Positions 1-6,186 of a DNA stretch of 14,587 nt are shown piece after piece. Origin of the DNA: Candidatus Methanophagales archaeon. Its GTDB lineage: Archaea > Halobacteriota > Syntropharchaeia > Alkanophagales > Methanospirareceae. Where the stretch lies: the NCBI GenBank assembly GCA_003601795.1, contig PIXU01000026.1, positions 1-14,587 of the forward strand, given 5' to 3'. The position numbers and the translations under genes were made by a program. How positions within the stretch are numbered: the stretch's first letter is position 1; every line of letters starts with the position of its first letter. The notes under the pieces were generated by a model that saw only the letters and a list, made by a program, of their open reading frames with translations, ran no database searches and had not been told where the DNA came from.

Positions 1-912
1 GCAAAGCGATTTGGAATACCGCTTGTTCGGGTGGAATCAGGTGAAGAATACCTTGACATGGTAAAAAAACCTAAGTATGGCTATGGCTCCGGGATGAACC
101 CCTGTATAGATTGTCGTATTTATATGCTGCGAGAAGCAAAGCGGATTGCGAAAGAAGTGGGTGCCAATTTCATCTTCACCGGCGATGTTCTTGGCGAAAG
201 ACCCATGAGCCAGCACAGGAAAGCATTGGAACTCGAAGAAAAAGAAGCGGGCTTAGAAAGAATGGTTTTGAGACCGCTGTCCGCAAAACTGCTCCCCGAA
301 ACAATTCCCGAACAAAAAGGTTGGGTGGACAGGGACAAACTTTGCGCAATAAAGGGAAAGAGCAGAAAGCCTCAGATTGCGCTTGCAAATAAGTTTGGCA
401 TTCGGGAAGAGGAGTACCCAACTCCATCTGGCGGTTGTCTCTTAACCTACCGCGAATTTGCATCTAAGCTGAGGGACTTGTTCGACCATAATGAACGCGT
501 GACGATGCGAGATGTAAGGTTACTGAAAATAGGCAGGCATTTCCGGTTCGGGTCGTCGAAAATAATAGTGGGAAGAAATGAAGCGGAAAATATGCTTTTA
601 CTGGATTTGAATAAGCCCTTACAGGGCTTGCGGGGTCGTGGGGCGGAGCCCTACCGTCCAGAGGTTTATGTTTTTGAGGTGCTCGATTATGGGAGTCCGA
701 TAACGATTTTGGAAGGTGAAAAGAGCAAAGAAGCGATTGAAGTCGCAGCAAAACTGACTGCGAGATATTCTGACGCGGGCGCCAAAGAGGAGGTATTAGT
801 GGAATATAAACCTTCTTGTGGGGCTGAACTCCGCGAAGATCAAGAACAAAGGAAAGAGAGAATAGTTGTTTCACCGATGGACGAAAATGAAGTTGCTCGG
901 TTGAGGATATAA
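1..912 (+). CDS. PP-loop tRNA thiouridylase-like protein (MnmA/ThiI-like) with C-terminal NFACT-R-like domain, 5' partial
   Basis: The frame is open from base 1, so the start and the ATP-binding PP-loop motif lie upstream; 303 residues are visible. A GTG at 31 lies in frame but is not a credible start, because family sequence continues before it. The visible part has NPCIDC (about residues 37-42), FTGDVLGERPMSQ and later SGGCLLT. The two cysteines fit the catalytic pair of MnmA-type tRNA sulfur-transfer enzymes. The second half (IGRHFRFG...VGRNEAEN...LTARYSDA) matches the RNA-binding NFACT-R-like tail of this archaeal/bacterial family. The likely role is ATP-dependent tRNA thiolation; the exact target base cannot be told. 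Residues 205-218 are an in-frame palindromic repeat insertion (see 613-654). It ends 111 bases before the convergent UPF0280 gene. Confidence 0.8.
   Translation, partial: AKRFGIPLVRVESGEEYLDMVKKPKYGYGSGMNPCIDCRIYMLREAKRIAKEVGANFIFTGDVLGERPMSQHRKALELEEKEAGLERMVLRPLSAKLLPETIPEQKGWVDRDKLCAIKGKSRKPQIALANKFGIREEEYPTPSGGCLLTYREFASKLRDLFDHNERVTMRDVRLLKIGRHFRFGSSKIIVGRNEAENMLLLDLNKPLQGLRGRGAEPYRPEVYVFEVLDYGSPITILEGEKSKEAIEVAAKLTARYSDAGAKEEVLVEYKPSCGAELREDQEQRKERIVVSPMDENEVARLRI
613..654 (+). repeat. Palindromic repeat element inserted in frame in the coding sequence
   Basis: The element is 42 bases, exactly 14 codons beginning on a codon boundary. AAGCCCT (613-619) and AGGGCTT (623-629) form a perfect 7-base stem with a 3-base loop. 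A second weaker hairpin is centred on GGGC GGA GCCC (about 641-651). The reverse complement of 14151-14191 matches 27 of its first 30 bases. It encodes KPLQGLRGRGAEPY, a loop between two conserved blocks of the C-terminal domain. It resembles in concept the coding palindromic elements of Rickettsia, though no homology to them is claimed. Confidence 0.75.
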
Positions 913-1023
913 CTTGACAATGTCAGATTAACCGCAGAGTTCACAGAGGATAGCGGTTTGGTGGTTTTGCTAACGAGCTGAATTTTTGAAAGAAAGGTTT
1001 GTGTTAATCGGTGTAATCTGTGG
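913..1023. repeat. Intergenic spacer with units of two dispersed repeat families
   Basis: This spacer lies between convergent genes. Bases 931-948 carry the CAGAG-type unit also found at 11848-11874 and 11927-11953. Bases 1001-1028 carry a GTGTTAATC / GTGTAATC / TGTGGTTAAT unit related to the arms at 14125-14145 and 14224-14244. The second unit runs into the end of the UPF0280 gene and supplies its TAA stop. No tRNA or obvious terminator was seen. Confidence 0.6.
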
Positions 1024-1752
1024 TTAATAGTTTTTAATTTCCACGACCTCCGGAATTTCTCCCCATGTTGCGAGTGTGTCCTTATATATCACAAGTGCAC
1101 CTTTGATGCCCTGCACGTGTTTAACCGTCCCGAACGCTTTTGAGACCGACTGGGCGTCGGTTACGGAATTGCCGAGCGCAGTAGCTGCCGCATCGGATAA
1201 AGACGCACTATTGCTTATCACGGTTGCCGCATCTGCGTTTCCGAAGCTTATGGAATGCCCCACTGTTCCTGAAGAGGTGCACACACCCAATAAGGAAGAA
1301 GAGGGGTGCAGCTTAAGTGCAATTCTGTTCGAGAACGGACTTTCTCCCGCATATATACCCACCAGCACTTCCCTATCGCATATTAATGCAACGTCACCGC
1401 CATTATCCACCATTGCATAAGTCGCTCCTGCATCGTGCATTGCTTCCACCGCGAACTCCGCCAACGTTCCTGCCACTGCGGACATCGGTCCAATACCAAA
1501 TTTTTCCGCCGATTCCGTCATTCTTGTTATTATCTCCGGTATCTTGTCCTTTCCTATGGCACTACCGAGCTCGACGTCTGTTTGTTTTATCTGGTAACCT
1601 TCGAGCGTTACAAGGAAATACGGGTGCCATCGCGTAAACCGCTCCAAATCGTTCCTACGTCGTTTTATTTCCTCTTTTGCTATCTCTATATACTTCTTTT
1701 CGTCTGCTGTTATCCATACGAAAGTTTCTTTTAACCTGAAACTCTCTTTCAT
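1024..1752 (-). CDS. UPF0280 family protein (ApbE-like fold)
   Basis: The product is 242 residues from ATG at 1752. It matches the methanogen UPF0280 family, described as related to the flavin transferase ApbE; its reaction is not known to me. Recognisable blocks are the N-terminal MKESFRLKET, WHPYFLVTLEGY (about 42-53), GPMSAVAGTLAE (88-99), VDNGGDVAL (115-123), GVCTSSGTVGHS (156-167) and DAAATALGN (187-195). The frame stays open upstream to 1995, but the extra 81 residues look non-family and overlap the divergent gene, so the start at 1752, which matches the family N-terminus, was chosen. There is no clear Shine-Dalgarno site. The stop codon sits inside a dispersed repeat unit. The gene is divergent from the cysteine-rich gene at 1843. 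Confidence 0.85.
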   Translation of the reverse strand: MKESFRLKETFVWITADEKKYIEIAKEEIKRRRNDLERFTRWHPYFLVTLEGYQIKQTDVELGSAIGKDKIPEIITRMTESAEKFGIGPMSAVAGTLAEFAVEAMHDAGATYAMVDNGGDVALICDREVLVGIYAGESPFSNRIALKLHPSSSLLGVCTSSGTVGHSISFGNADAATVISNSASLSDAAATALGNSVTDAQSVSKAFGTVKHVQGIKGALVIYKDTLATWGEIPEVVEIKNY

Positions 1753-1803
1753 CTTGTCGTATATTTCTAAATATAAGTGTAAGTGCTTTGAATTTAGCGT
1801 TTT

Positions 1804-1816
1804 GGATTTATAATCC
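1804..1816. promoter_or_regulatory. Palindromic TATA-like element shared by a divergent gene pair
   Basis: GGATT TAT AATCC is a perfect 5-base palindrome around an AT core, in the 90-base gap between the start codons at 1752 (minus) and 1843 (plus). Its centre lies 33 bases from the plus-strand ATG. With archaeal TATA-to-start spacing of about 25 bases, that would give a nearly leaderless plus-strand mRNA, consistent with no Shine-Dalgarno site there. The same box could serve the minus gene with a leader of about 30 bases. Other AT-rich stretches nearby (about 1768-1778) are alternatives. Confidence 0.35.
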
Positions 1817-1842
1817 CCTAAGACATTGAGTAAATATCGAAT

Positions 1843-2211
1843 ATGCATCCACTCGCTTATGAACGCTTGAAAAAAGTATTGAAGGATAAGAAGCTCGTGG
1901 GAAGAGACGAAACGTGTGACTATTATCCCTGTCATTTTCGCGGTCAGGATTGCACGTGGTGTTTCTGTCCCTTTTATCCCTGTGAAGACGAGCAAACAGG
2001 AGGGGAATGGGTGCTCAAGAAGGACGGAGGGCGTATCTGGAGTTGCTCATATTGTTTCTGGATACACAAATCAGAAGTTGCAAAGGAACTGTGGAGAGCA
2101 TTCAGGAGATTTGGAATAGCTCGTGTTGAGGATATTGAAGAAAGAAAAGAAGACCTGAAAAAAATATTTTCGCTTTTAAAAGCGAAATACCCGCCAAGCA
2201 CGGGAAAATAA
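1843..2211 (+). CDS. Cysteine-rich small-domain metal-binding protein
   Basis: The product is 122 residues with eight cysteines at about 25, 30, 37, 40, 42, 47, 68 and 71, plus H31 and H75. They are set in the signature CDYYPCHFRGQDCTWC, FCPFYPCEDEQTGG and CSYCFWIHK. This is the archaeal cysteine-rich small domain (zinc-finger-like, COG2158 type). The family is mostly uncharacterised; a related cysteine-rich metal-binding domain occurs fused to cobalamin-pathway enzymes in Methanosarcina (from memory). Here it stands alone with a charged helical tail (about 80-115). It probably binds zinc or an Fe-S cluster in the cytoplasm. It is divergent from UPF0280 and convergent with glyS. Confidence 0.8.
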   Translation: MHPLAYERLKKVLKDKKLVGRDETCDYYPCHFRGQDCTWCFCPFYPCEDEQTGGEWVLKKDGGRIWSCSYCFWIHKSEVAKELWRAFRRFGIARVEDIEERKEDLKKIFSLLKAKYPPSTGK

Positions 2212-2321
2212 GACGGGATAATAAATTGTAAATAATGAACCACGAGATTAACACAAGAGAAGGGGATTAATAATGGATAAAAACACATATAGAACCCTGA
2301 AACAGTATACTTATAATTGTT

Positions 2322-3836
2322 TTACCGTTCCCTTCCTTTTAACAGCACCTCTTTTACTTCCGATACAGGAACCCTAATCTGTTTCATCGTGTCCCGTTCT
2401 CTTATCGTCACCGTATCGTCTTCCAGCGTGTCGTAATCTATGGTGACACAATAAGGCGTGCCTATCTCGTCCTGACGCCGATACCGCCTGCCAATACTGC
2501 CCGAATCGTCATATTCAACGAATATCGCCTCGTTCCTCAAGTCCTGGAACACTTCCTTTGCTTTACGCTTCAGCTCATCCCGATTGAGCAATGGGAACAC
2601 CGCCGCTCTTATCGGTGCCATTTCCTTCTTAAACCTCAGCACTTTTCTCTTCTCTTTCCCCACCTGCTCCTTGTAAAACGAACTTTCCAGTAACGCGTAG
2701 ATTATCCGGTCTATTCCATAAGAGGGTTCAATCACGTGCGGTATAATCTTCGCTTTTGCCTTTGCCTTCTCCGCTTCACCTTCGGCTTGCACTTGGGATT
2801 GCAGTTGGGGATACACACCCATATCGGTATTCGAGGATGCTGCGTGTGACGAAAGGTCATAATCCCCCCTATCCGCCACACCTACAATCTCCATCCAGCT
2901 ATATCTATCGCTAAAGAACTCCGCATCCCAGCAATCTCGTGCATAATGCGCCATCTCGTCTGGCTCGTGCTGTCGGAACCTCAGTTTATCCCGTGGAATC
3001 CCTATCCCCACCAAAAATTCGTCCACCTTCGCTATGTGATACCCTAAATACTCATTCGCGATTGTTCCGCTCCTGACTGCTTCCCCCACGGTCTTTTCCA
3101 TCTCCTCCTGGGCTTGCGCTCCTTCACCTGGAACTAACCTCAGCTTTCTTTCCTTCACCTCTTCAAACCGCGGATGTTTGTTCTTCTCCTCGGGATATAC
3201 AAAAATCTCCGCTTCTGCTATTGTAAATTCACGCAGTCGAATAAGGCTCTGTCTTGGTGAAATCTCGTTTCTGTATGCTTTCCCTATCTGAATTACACCA
3301 AACGGCAGCTTATCGCGATTGAACCTCAGCAACCGCGGGAAATTGAGAAAAGTTCCCTGCGCTGTCTCAGGTCGCAGATAACCCTCGCTTTTGTCCAGCA
3401 CCCTTTCTCCCCCCTTTTCTCCTTTTGGCACGCCTATTCTCGTCTGGAACATCAGATTAAACTCTCCTGCCGCTTCAAGCTCTCCACCACATTCAGGACA
3501 GGACTTATTTATATCTATACCCTCATCCACGCGAAAAAAGGTCTTGCAGTGCTTGCACACCACCGTCCTGTCCGTAAAACTTTCTAAGTGCCCTGATGCC
3601 TCAAATACATCCCTCGGTGCAACGCTTGTCGTCTCTATCTCATAAAACCCCTCTTTCGTATAGAAAGTTCTCCACGCCGTTTCCACCCGCCGTTTCAGTA
3701 ATGCACCTAGAGGAGCGTAGTCATAGAAGCCCGCAGCACCGCCGTATATCTCAAAAGCCAGCCATAGGAATCCCCTTCTACGTGCAAGCTCTGCTATTTC
3801 GTCCCTTCTCCCCTCTTTAATATCTGCACTCACCAT
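2322..3836 (-). CDS. glyS: Glycyl-tRNA synthetase, archaeal/eukaryotic alpha2 type
   Basis: A class II aminoacyl-tRNA synthetase of 504 residues that charges tRNA-Gly with glycine. It shows GFYDYAPLGALLKRRVE (about 36-52), a zinc-ribbon-like pair C94xxC97 and C113xxC116, RPETAQGTFLNF (155-166), motif 2 AYRNEISPRQSLIRLREF (187-204), EIVGVADRGDYDL (316-328), motif 3 EPSYGIDRIIYALL (370-383) and the C-terminal anticodon-binding domain (APIRAAVFPL onward, about 407-500). It is somewhat shorter than typical archaeal enzymes (about 570 residues), but all key blocks are present. It starts at ATG 3836, 22 bases after the upstream gene, and is the last gene of the minus-strand translation operon. It ends 110 bases from the convergent cysteine-rich gene. 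Confidence 0.97.
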   Translation of the reverse strand: MVSADIKEGRRDEIAELARRRGFLWLAFEIYGGAAGFYDYAPLGALLKRRVETAWRTFYTKEGFYEIETTSVAPRDVFEASGHLESFTDRTVVCKHCKTFFRVDEGIDINKSCPECGGELEAAGEFNLMFQTRIGVPKGEKGGERVLDKSEGYLRPETAQGTFLNFPRLLRFNRDKLPFGVIQIGKAYRNEISPRQSLIRLREFTIAEAEIFVYPEEKNKHPRFEEVKERKLRLVPGEGAQAQEEMEKTVGEAVRSGTIANEYLGYHIAKVDEFLVGIGIPRDKLRFRQHEPDEMAHYARDCWDAEFFSDRYSWMEIVGVADRGDYDLSSHAASSNTDMGVYPQLQSQVQAEGEAEKAKAKAKIIPHVIEPSYGIDRIIYALLESSFYKEQVGKEKRKVLRFKKEMAPIRAAVFPLLNRDELKRKAKEVFQDLRNEAIFVEYDDSGSIGRRYRRQDEIGTPYCVTIDYDTLEDDTVTIRERDTMKQIRVPVSEVKEVLLKGRER

Positions 3837-3858
3837 TTCTCACTTTGCATTGCGTGTA

Positions 3859-4308
3859 CTACTCCTCCCGCACGTTCTCCTTTATCTTCTCCCACTGCCT
3901 ATTTCCATCTCTAAGTTCTGCGCTCCCCAACAGCGCTAATTCTATCGCTTTTGCTATGTGTTCCCTTTGCTTATCCGTTAAAAAAACCAGCGATTCGTTA
4001 TAAGAATCCACAAAATATCTGAGCCCATTTACAAGGTGCTCATGCATCTCTTTAAACCGCTGCGGTGCCTTAATATACTCAGCTTCACTGAGTCCGCTCT
4101 TTGCAGCGCTTCCACACTTTTTCATCTCTTCTTCATACTTGGGCTCTGCGATTTTCTCCCAGAAGAAGTCATGCATGGTCACCACGCCGTCTATAACTGA
4201 AGTTATTTCTCCCAGTAAATCGGAACAACTCATCAAATAAAATTTCTCATCCTCGTTTATTCTATACCGCGTTCTTCGCTGTTTGAAAAGTCCACCAAAA
4301 ACAGTCAT
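3859..4308 (-). CDS. Hypothetical protein, helical, in the translation operon
   Basis: A 149-residue soluble protein that I do not recognise. It has no signal peptide or membrane segment. The sequence is rich in charged residues and reads as several amphipathic helices, for example DEKFYLMSCSDLLGEITSVI (about 20-39) and LTDKQREHIAKAIELALLG (about 111-129). It has cysteines near 28 and 65, spaced too far apart for a finger. It sits 22 bases upstream of glyS and 23 bases downstream of the CBS gene, so it is probably cotranscribed with them. Codon use looks like that of its neighbours and the dense packing argues that it is a real gene. No function is assigned. Confidence 0.75.
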   Translation of the reverse strand: MTVFGGLFKQRRTRYRINEDEKFYLMSCSDLLGEITSVIDGVVTMHDFFWEKIAEPKYEEEMKKCGSAAKSGLSEAEYIKAPQRFKEMHEHLVNGLRYFVDSYNESLVFLTDKQREHIAKAIELALLGSAELRDGNRQWEKIKENVREE

Positions 4309-4331
4309 TTGTAGCTGCCCTCCATCCCCCC

Positions 4332-5198
4332 TTATTCCAGAACCTTAAGAAGGTCCTTATCGAGTAGCATGCCGGTCAATTTACCGCTTGTAGAGATAAC
4401 AGGAAGCTGGTCGAACTTGTTTTCGCTCATTTTTCCCGCACATTCGTTCACTTCACAATTACGAGTCGCTGTAACCACTTCCTTCACCATCACGTCTTTC
4501 ACATGCTTATCCGGCAATTTCATCTTCGATACGCCGTAGTACAGTTTCATCGTATCTCTCATCCCTTCCCATGTCCATGCATCTTCATCAGCGCCTAAAG
4601 AGAGGTCTGAATGTCTTGTTTCGTCCTCTATCACCGCAGCGTTTATCAAATCCCTATCGGTTATCAGTCCAACAAGTTCGAATTCCAAATTCAGAACAGG
4701 AGCGGCCTTTACCTTTCCAAGCTCCATTATTCTGCCTGCAACCGATAAAGGCATCTCATCCCATATTGCTATGGTCTTCTCCCCCACGTAATCGCCTATG
4801 GGCTCCTTATAGCCCCCCTTCGCTATTTCCCTGATGATGTCCGCAACGGTAATTATCCCCACAAGCTTCTCGCCCTCCACCACGGGCAAACGGCGGAAAC
4901 TATGTGAGAGAATAATCCGCGCAGCCTCTGCAATGGTAGCTTCTGGGCTGATAGTAACGGGATTTCTACTCATCAGCAGCGCTATTTGCCGTTCATTGGG
5001 TTTTTTCAGCAAATCCTGCCTTGTAACTACTCCTTCTACTTTCCCTCCTTTAACAACGGGAACCCCGGAGATGTATCTTTCCTTGCATATCTCCATTATC
5101 TCATCCCTTGTTCCCGGCACGGTCACATAAGCGACATTCTCCACCATTATATCCCTTATTCTCGTTTGCTCGTTCTGTTTCTCCTTATTTTGCGCCAT
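4332..5198 (-). CDS. Four-CBS-domain protein
   Basis: The 288 residues consist almost wholly of CBS domains. CBS1 covers about 14-68 (RDIMVENVAYVTV...GVVTRQDLL), CBS2 about 76-131 (LLMSRNPVTISPEATIAEAA...GIITVADIIREI), CBS3 about 138-190 (EKTIAIWDEMPLSVAGRIM...GLITDRDLIN) and CBS4 about 233-288 (VKDVMVKEVVTATRNCEVNE...GMLLDKDLLKVLE). A linker of about 40 residues separates CBS3 and CBS4. CBS pairs bind adenine nucleotides or SAM and usually regulate a partner; no catalytic domain is present here. It lies 22 bases downstream of the EF-like gene in the minus-strand operon, so an energy-sensing role connected with translation is possible but is inference. Confidence 0.9.
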   Translation of the reverse strand: MAQNKEKQNEQTRIRDIMVENVAYVTVPGTRDEIMEICKERYISGVPVVKGGKVEGVVTRQDLLKKPNERQIALLMSRNPVTISPEATIAEAARIILSHSFRRLPVVEGEKLVGIITVADIIREIAKGGYKEPIGDYVGEKTIAIWDEMPLSVAGRIMELGKVKAAPVLNLEFELVGLITDRDLINAAVIEDETRHSDLSLGADEDAWTWEGMRDTMKLYYGVSKMKLPDKHVKDVMVKEVVTATRNCEVNECAGKMSENKFDQLPVISTSGKLTGMLLDKDLLKVLE

Positions 5199-5220
5199 AT
5201 CTTACTATTCTGCTCTATCC

Positions 5221-5487
5221 TTATTCTGTGTTTTCCATTATTTTGTACACGTTGTCATGCAGCCTTACTCTGTCTTTCATTTTCAGCCCTATTGACTGCC
5301 CTACCGTAGCGAGTTCGACTTTCTCGTTCTCTATCTCCATTGATTCTATGACCTGTTCGAACGACGTCGTAGCTCCTTCTACCTTTATCCTATCCCCTAC
5401 CTTTACATCATCACTCAGCTCCACCACTGCAACGCCTATCTTCGAGAAATAATGCGTGACTTTTCCTACCAACTTCTTTTCAACCAT
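5221..5487 (-). CDS. Translation elongation factor-like beta-barrel protein
   Basis: An 88-residue protein that matches the small archaeal/bacterial family annotated as translation elongation factor-like, corresponding to the second (beta-barrel) domain of EF-Tu. Supporting blocks are LVGKVTHYFSKIGVAVVEL (about 6-24), VGDRIKVEGATTSFEQVIESM (about 31-51) and ATVGQSIGLKMKDRVRLHDNVYKI (about 60-83). There is no GTPase domain. Its exact role is unknown; the same barrel occurs at the C-terminus of U32 peptidases. It lies 38 bases downstream of aIF5A and 22 bases before the CBS gene, in line with a translation-related operon. Confidence 0.85.
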   Translation of the reverse strand: MVEKKLVGKVTHYFSKIGVAVVELSDDVKVGDRIKVEGATTSFEQVIESMEIENEKVELATVGQSIGLKMKDRVRLHDNVYKIMENTE

Positions 5488-5525
5488 TTTATTTCTCCCT
5501 TTTTGGTTCTAACCACCATACCGCC

Positions 5526-5909
5526 TTACTTCATATCTATCTTGTATTTCCCTTCATAGTGTAAGAAGGGCATTTCCTTACCTGGCTCAACTTTCCCCTT
5601 CAACTCCCCTGGTATTTCTATTTCAACCGTTGAATAGTCGCCCATGTCCATAATTTGCGCCACGTCCCCGGAAACAGAAAGCACCTGTCCACTCCTTCGC
5701 TCTATCACTGGCACATATAGCTTCGCAGTAACCGGCTGAACCGCCGTTCTTTTTTGCGAATCGAATACGCCAATCCCTTCTATCCTCGCTTTCGCCGCCC
5801 CGTGCTTTCCCGGTTTTGAAGTCGTTATGTTAACTATTGTGCAGGGCTCCTCGTCTATAAGCACGTATCTCCCCTCTTTTAATGTCCTCGCCTCGGCCAG
5901 CTCCTTCAT
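5526..5909 (-). CDS. eif5A: Translation initiation factor aIF5A
   Basis: The 127 residues match archaeal IF5A in full length. The N-terminal SH3-like domain carries the loop TTSKPGKHGAAK with the lysine that deoxyhypusine synthase modifies at K35. The C-terminal OB domain runs from about residue 72 (VIERRSGQVLSVSGDVAQIMD). The factor binds the ribosomal E site and relieves stalling at difficult peptide bonds. The start at 5909 is backed by a GGAGGT site about 10 bases upstream. It lies 41 bases after the tiny basic gene at 5951-6037 and probably shares its transcript. Confidence 0.97.
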   Translation of the reverse strand: MKELAEARTLKEGRYVLIDEEPCTIVNITTSKPGKHGAAKARIEGIGVFDSQKRTAVQPVTAKLYVPVIERRSGQVLSVSGDVAQIMDMGDYSTVEIEIPGELKGKVEPGKEMPFLHYEGKYKIDMK

Positions 5910-5950
5910 TTTTTATCTTACCTCCGCTTTCTTTTATTCTCACGCTTAGC

Positions 5951-6037
5951 TTACTTCTTATACCGCATCTTCTTCCTTCTTTTCTTCAGCTTGTGCTTCC
6001 GCATCTTTGCTAATTTTCTCTTCTTTCCGCAGGGAAT
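5951..6037 (-). CDS. Tiny basic ribosomal-type protein (AURKAIP1/COX24, bS22/mS38-like) with apparent ATT start
   Basis: A 28-codon frame followed by TAA. If ATT at 6037 is read as Met, the product begins MPCGKKRKLAK and ends HKLKKRRKKMRYKK. This lines up without gaps with the bacterial peptide family beginning MPSGKKRK and ending in an HKRKKR...NRHKKK-like tail (annotated AURKAIP1/COX24 domain, related to mycobacterial bS22 and mitochondrial mS38). More than half the residues are Lys or Arg. On the minus strand GGTGGTGAT lies just upstream and matches the archaeal Shine-Dalgarno GGAGGTGAT in 8 of 9 bases, with 8 bases between its GGTGG core and ATT. An in-frame TAA directly precedes ATT. The only ATG (6004) would give 17 residues, with no ribosome site and half the family lost. 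It heads the aIF5A operon. An eL41-type peptide is the alternative. Confidence 0.65.
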   Translation of the reverse strand: MPCGKKRKLAKMRKHKLKKRRKKMRYKK

Positions 6038-6041
6038 TTAA

Positions 6042-6050
6042 ATCACCACC
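6042..6050 (-). promoter_or_regulatory. Shine-Dalgarno site that places an ATT start codon
   Basis: On the minus strand this reads GGTGGTGAT, an 8 of 9 match to the complement of the archaeal 16S 3' end (GGAGGTGAT). Eight bases lie between the GGTGG core and ATT at 6037. No ATG, GTG or TTG lies at usable distance in this frame, so the site points to ATT as the initiator. Confidence 0.6.
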
Positions 6051-6066
6051 TTTTTCGTTTCTCGCT

Positions 6067-6100
6067 GTTTTGATTTACTACTTGTTTTGATTTACTACTT
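6067..6100. repeat. Perfect 17-base tandem duplication in a divergent intergenic region
   Basis: GTTTTGATTTACTACTT occurs at 6067-6083 and again, identical and adjacent, at 6084-6100. A partial TTTTGAT follows at 6107-6113. It lies between the first gene of the minus-strand translation operon (6037) and the plus-strand gene at 6187, probably in the leader of the minus transcript. It may be a paired operator or an RNA regulatory element. Confidence 0.6.
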
Positions 6101-6130
6101 ATTCTCTTTTGATGCTTTGATACATAAAAG

Positions 6131-6138
6131 ATAAATAA
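6131..6138. promoter_or_regulatory. Candidate TATA region for divergent transcription
   Basis: ATAAATAA reads as a TATA-like box on plus and TTATTTAT on minus. With about 25 bases to the transcript start it would give a plus start near 6160, before the GGGAGG site ahead of ATG 6187. On minus the start would be near 6108, placing the 17-base tandem repeat in the leader. The position is suggestive only. Confidence 0.3.
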
Positions 6139-6186
6139 CCTTATTATGGTAAAGAAAAGATAAAAAATGCAAGGGAGGAAAACGAG

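Noticed and set aside
1753..1995. N-terminal extension of the UPF0280 frame by 81 residues
   Set aside because: The extension overlaps the divergent cysteine-rich gene, looks unlike the family, and the known family N-terminus starts at ATG 1752.
2273..2377. 34-codon plus-strand frame starting ATG GAT AAA, overlapping the 3' end of glyS
   Set aside because: It has no family resemblance, poor composition and runs antisense into glyS; most likely chance.
4834..5452. Overlapping plus-strand frames opposite the CBS and EF-like genes
   Set aside because: These are shadow frames of recognised minus-strand genes, with compositions typical of antisense translation.
5951..6004. Shorter 17-residue version of the tiny basic gene starting at ATG 6004
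   Set aside because: No ribosome site lies before it and it would discard the PCGKKRK block that matches the family; the ATT start at 6037 explains the data better, though not proven.
6067..6100. CRISPR-like array
   Set aside because: Only two directly adjacent 17-base copies without spacers; a tandem duplication, not an array.
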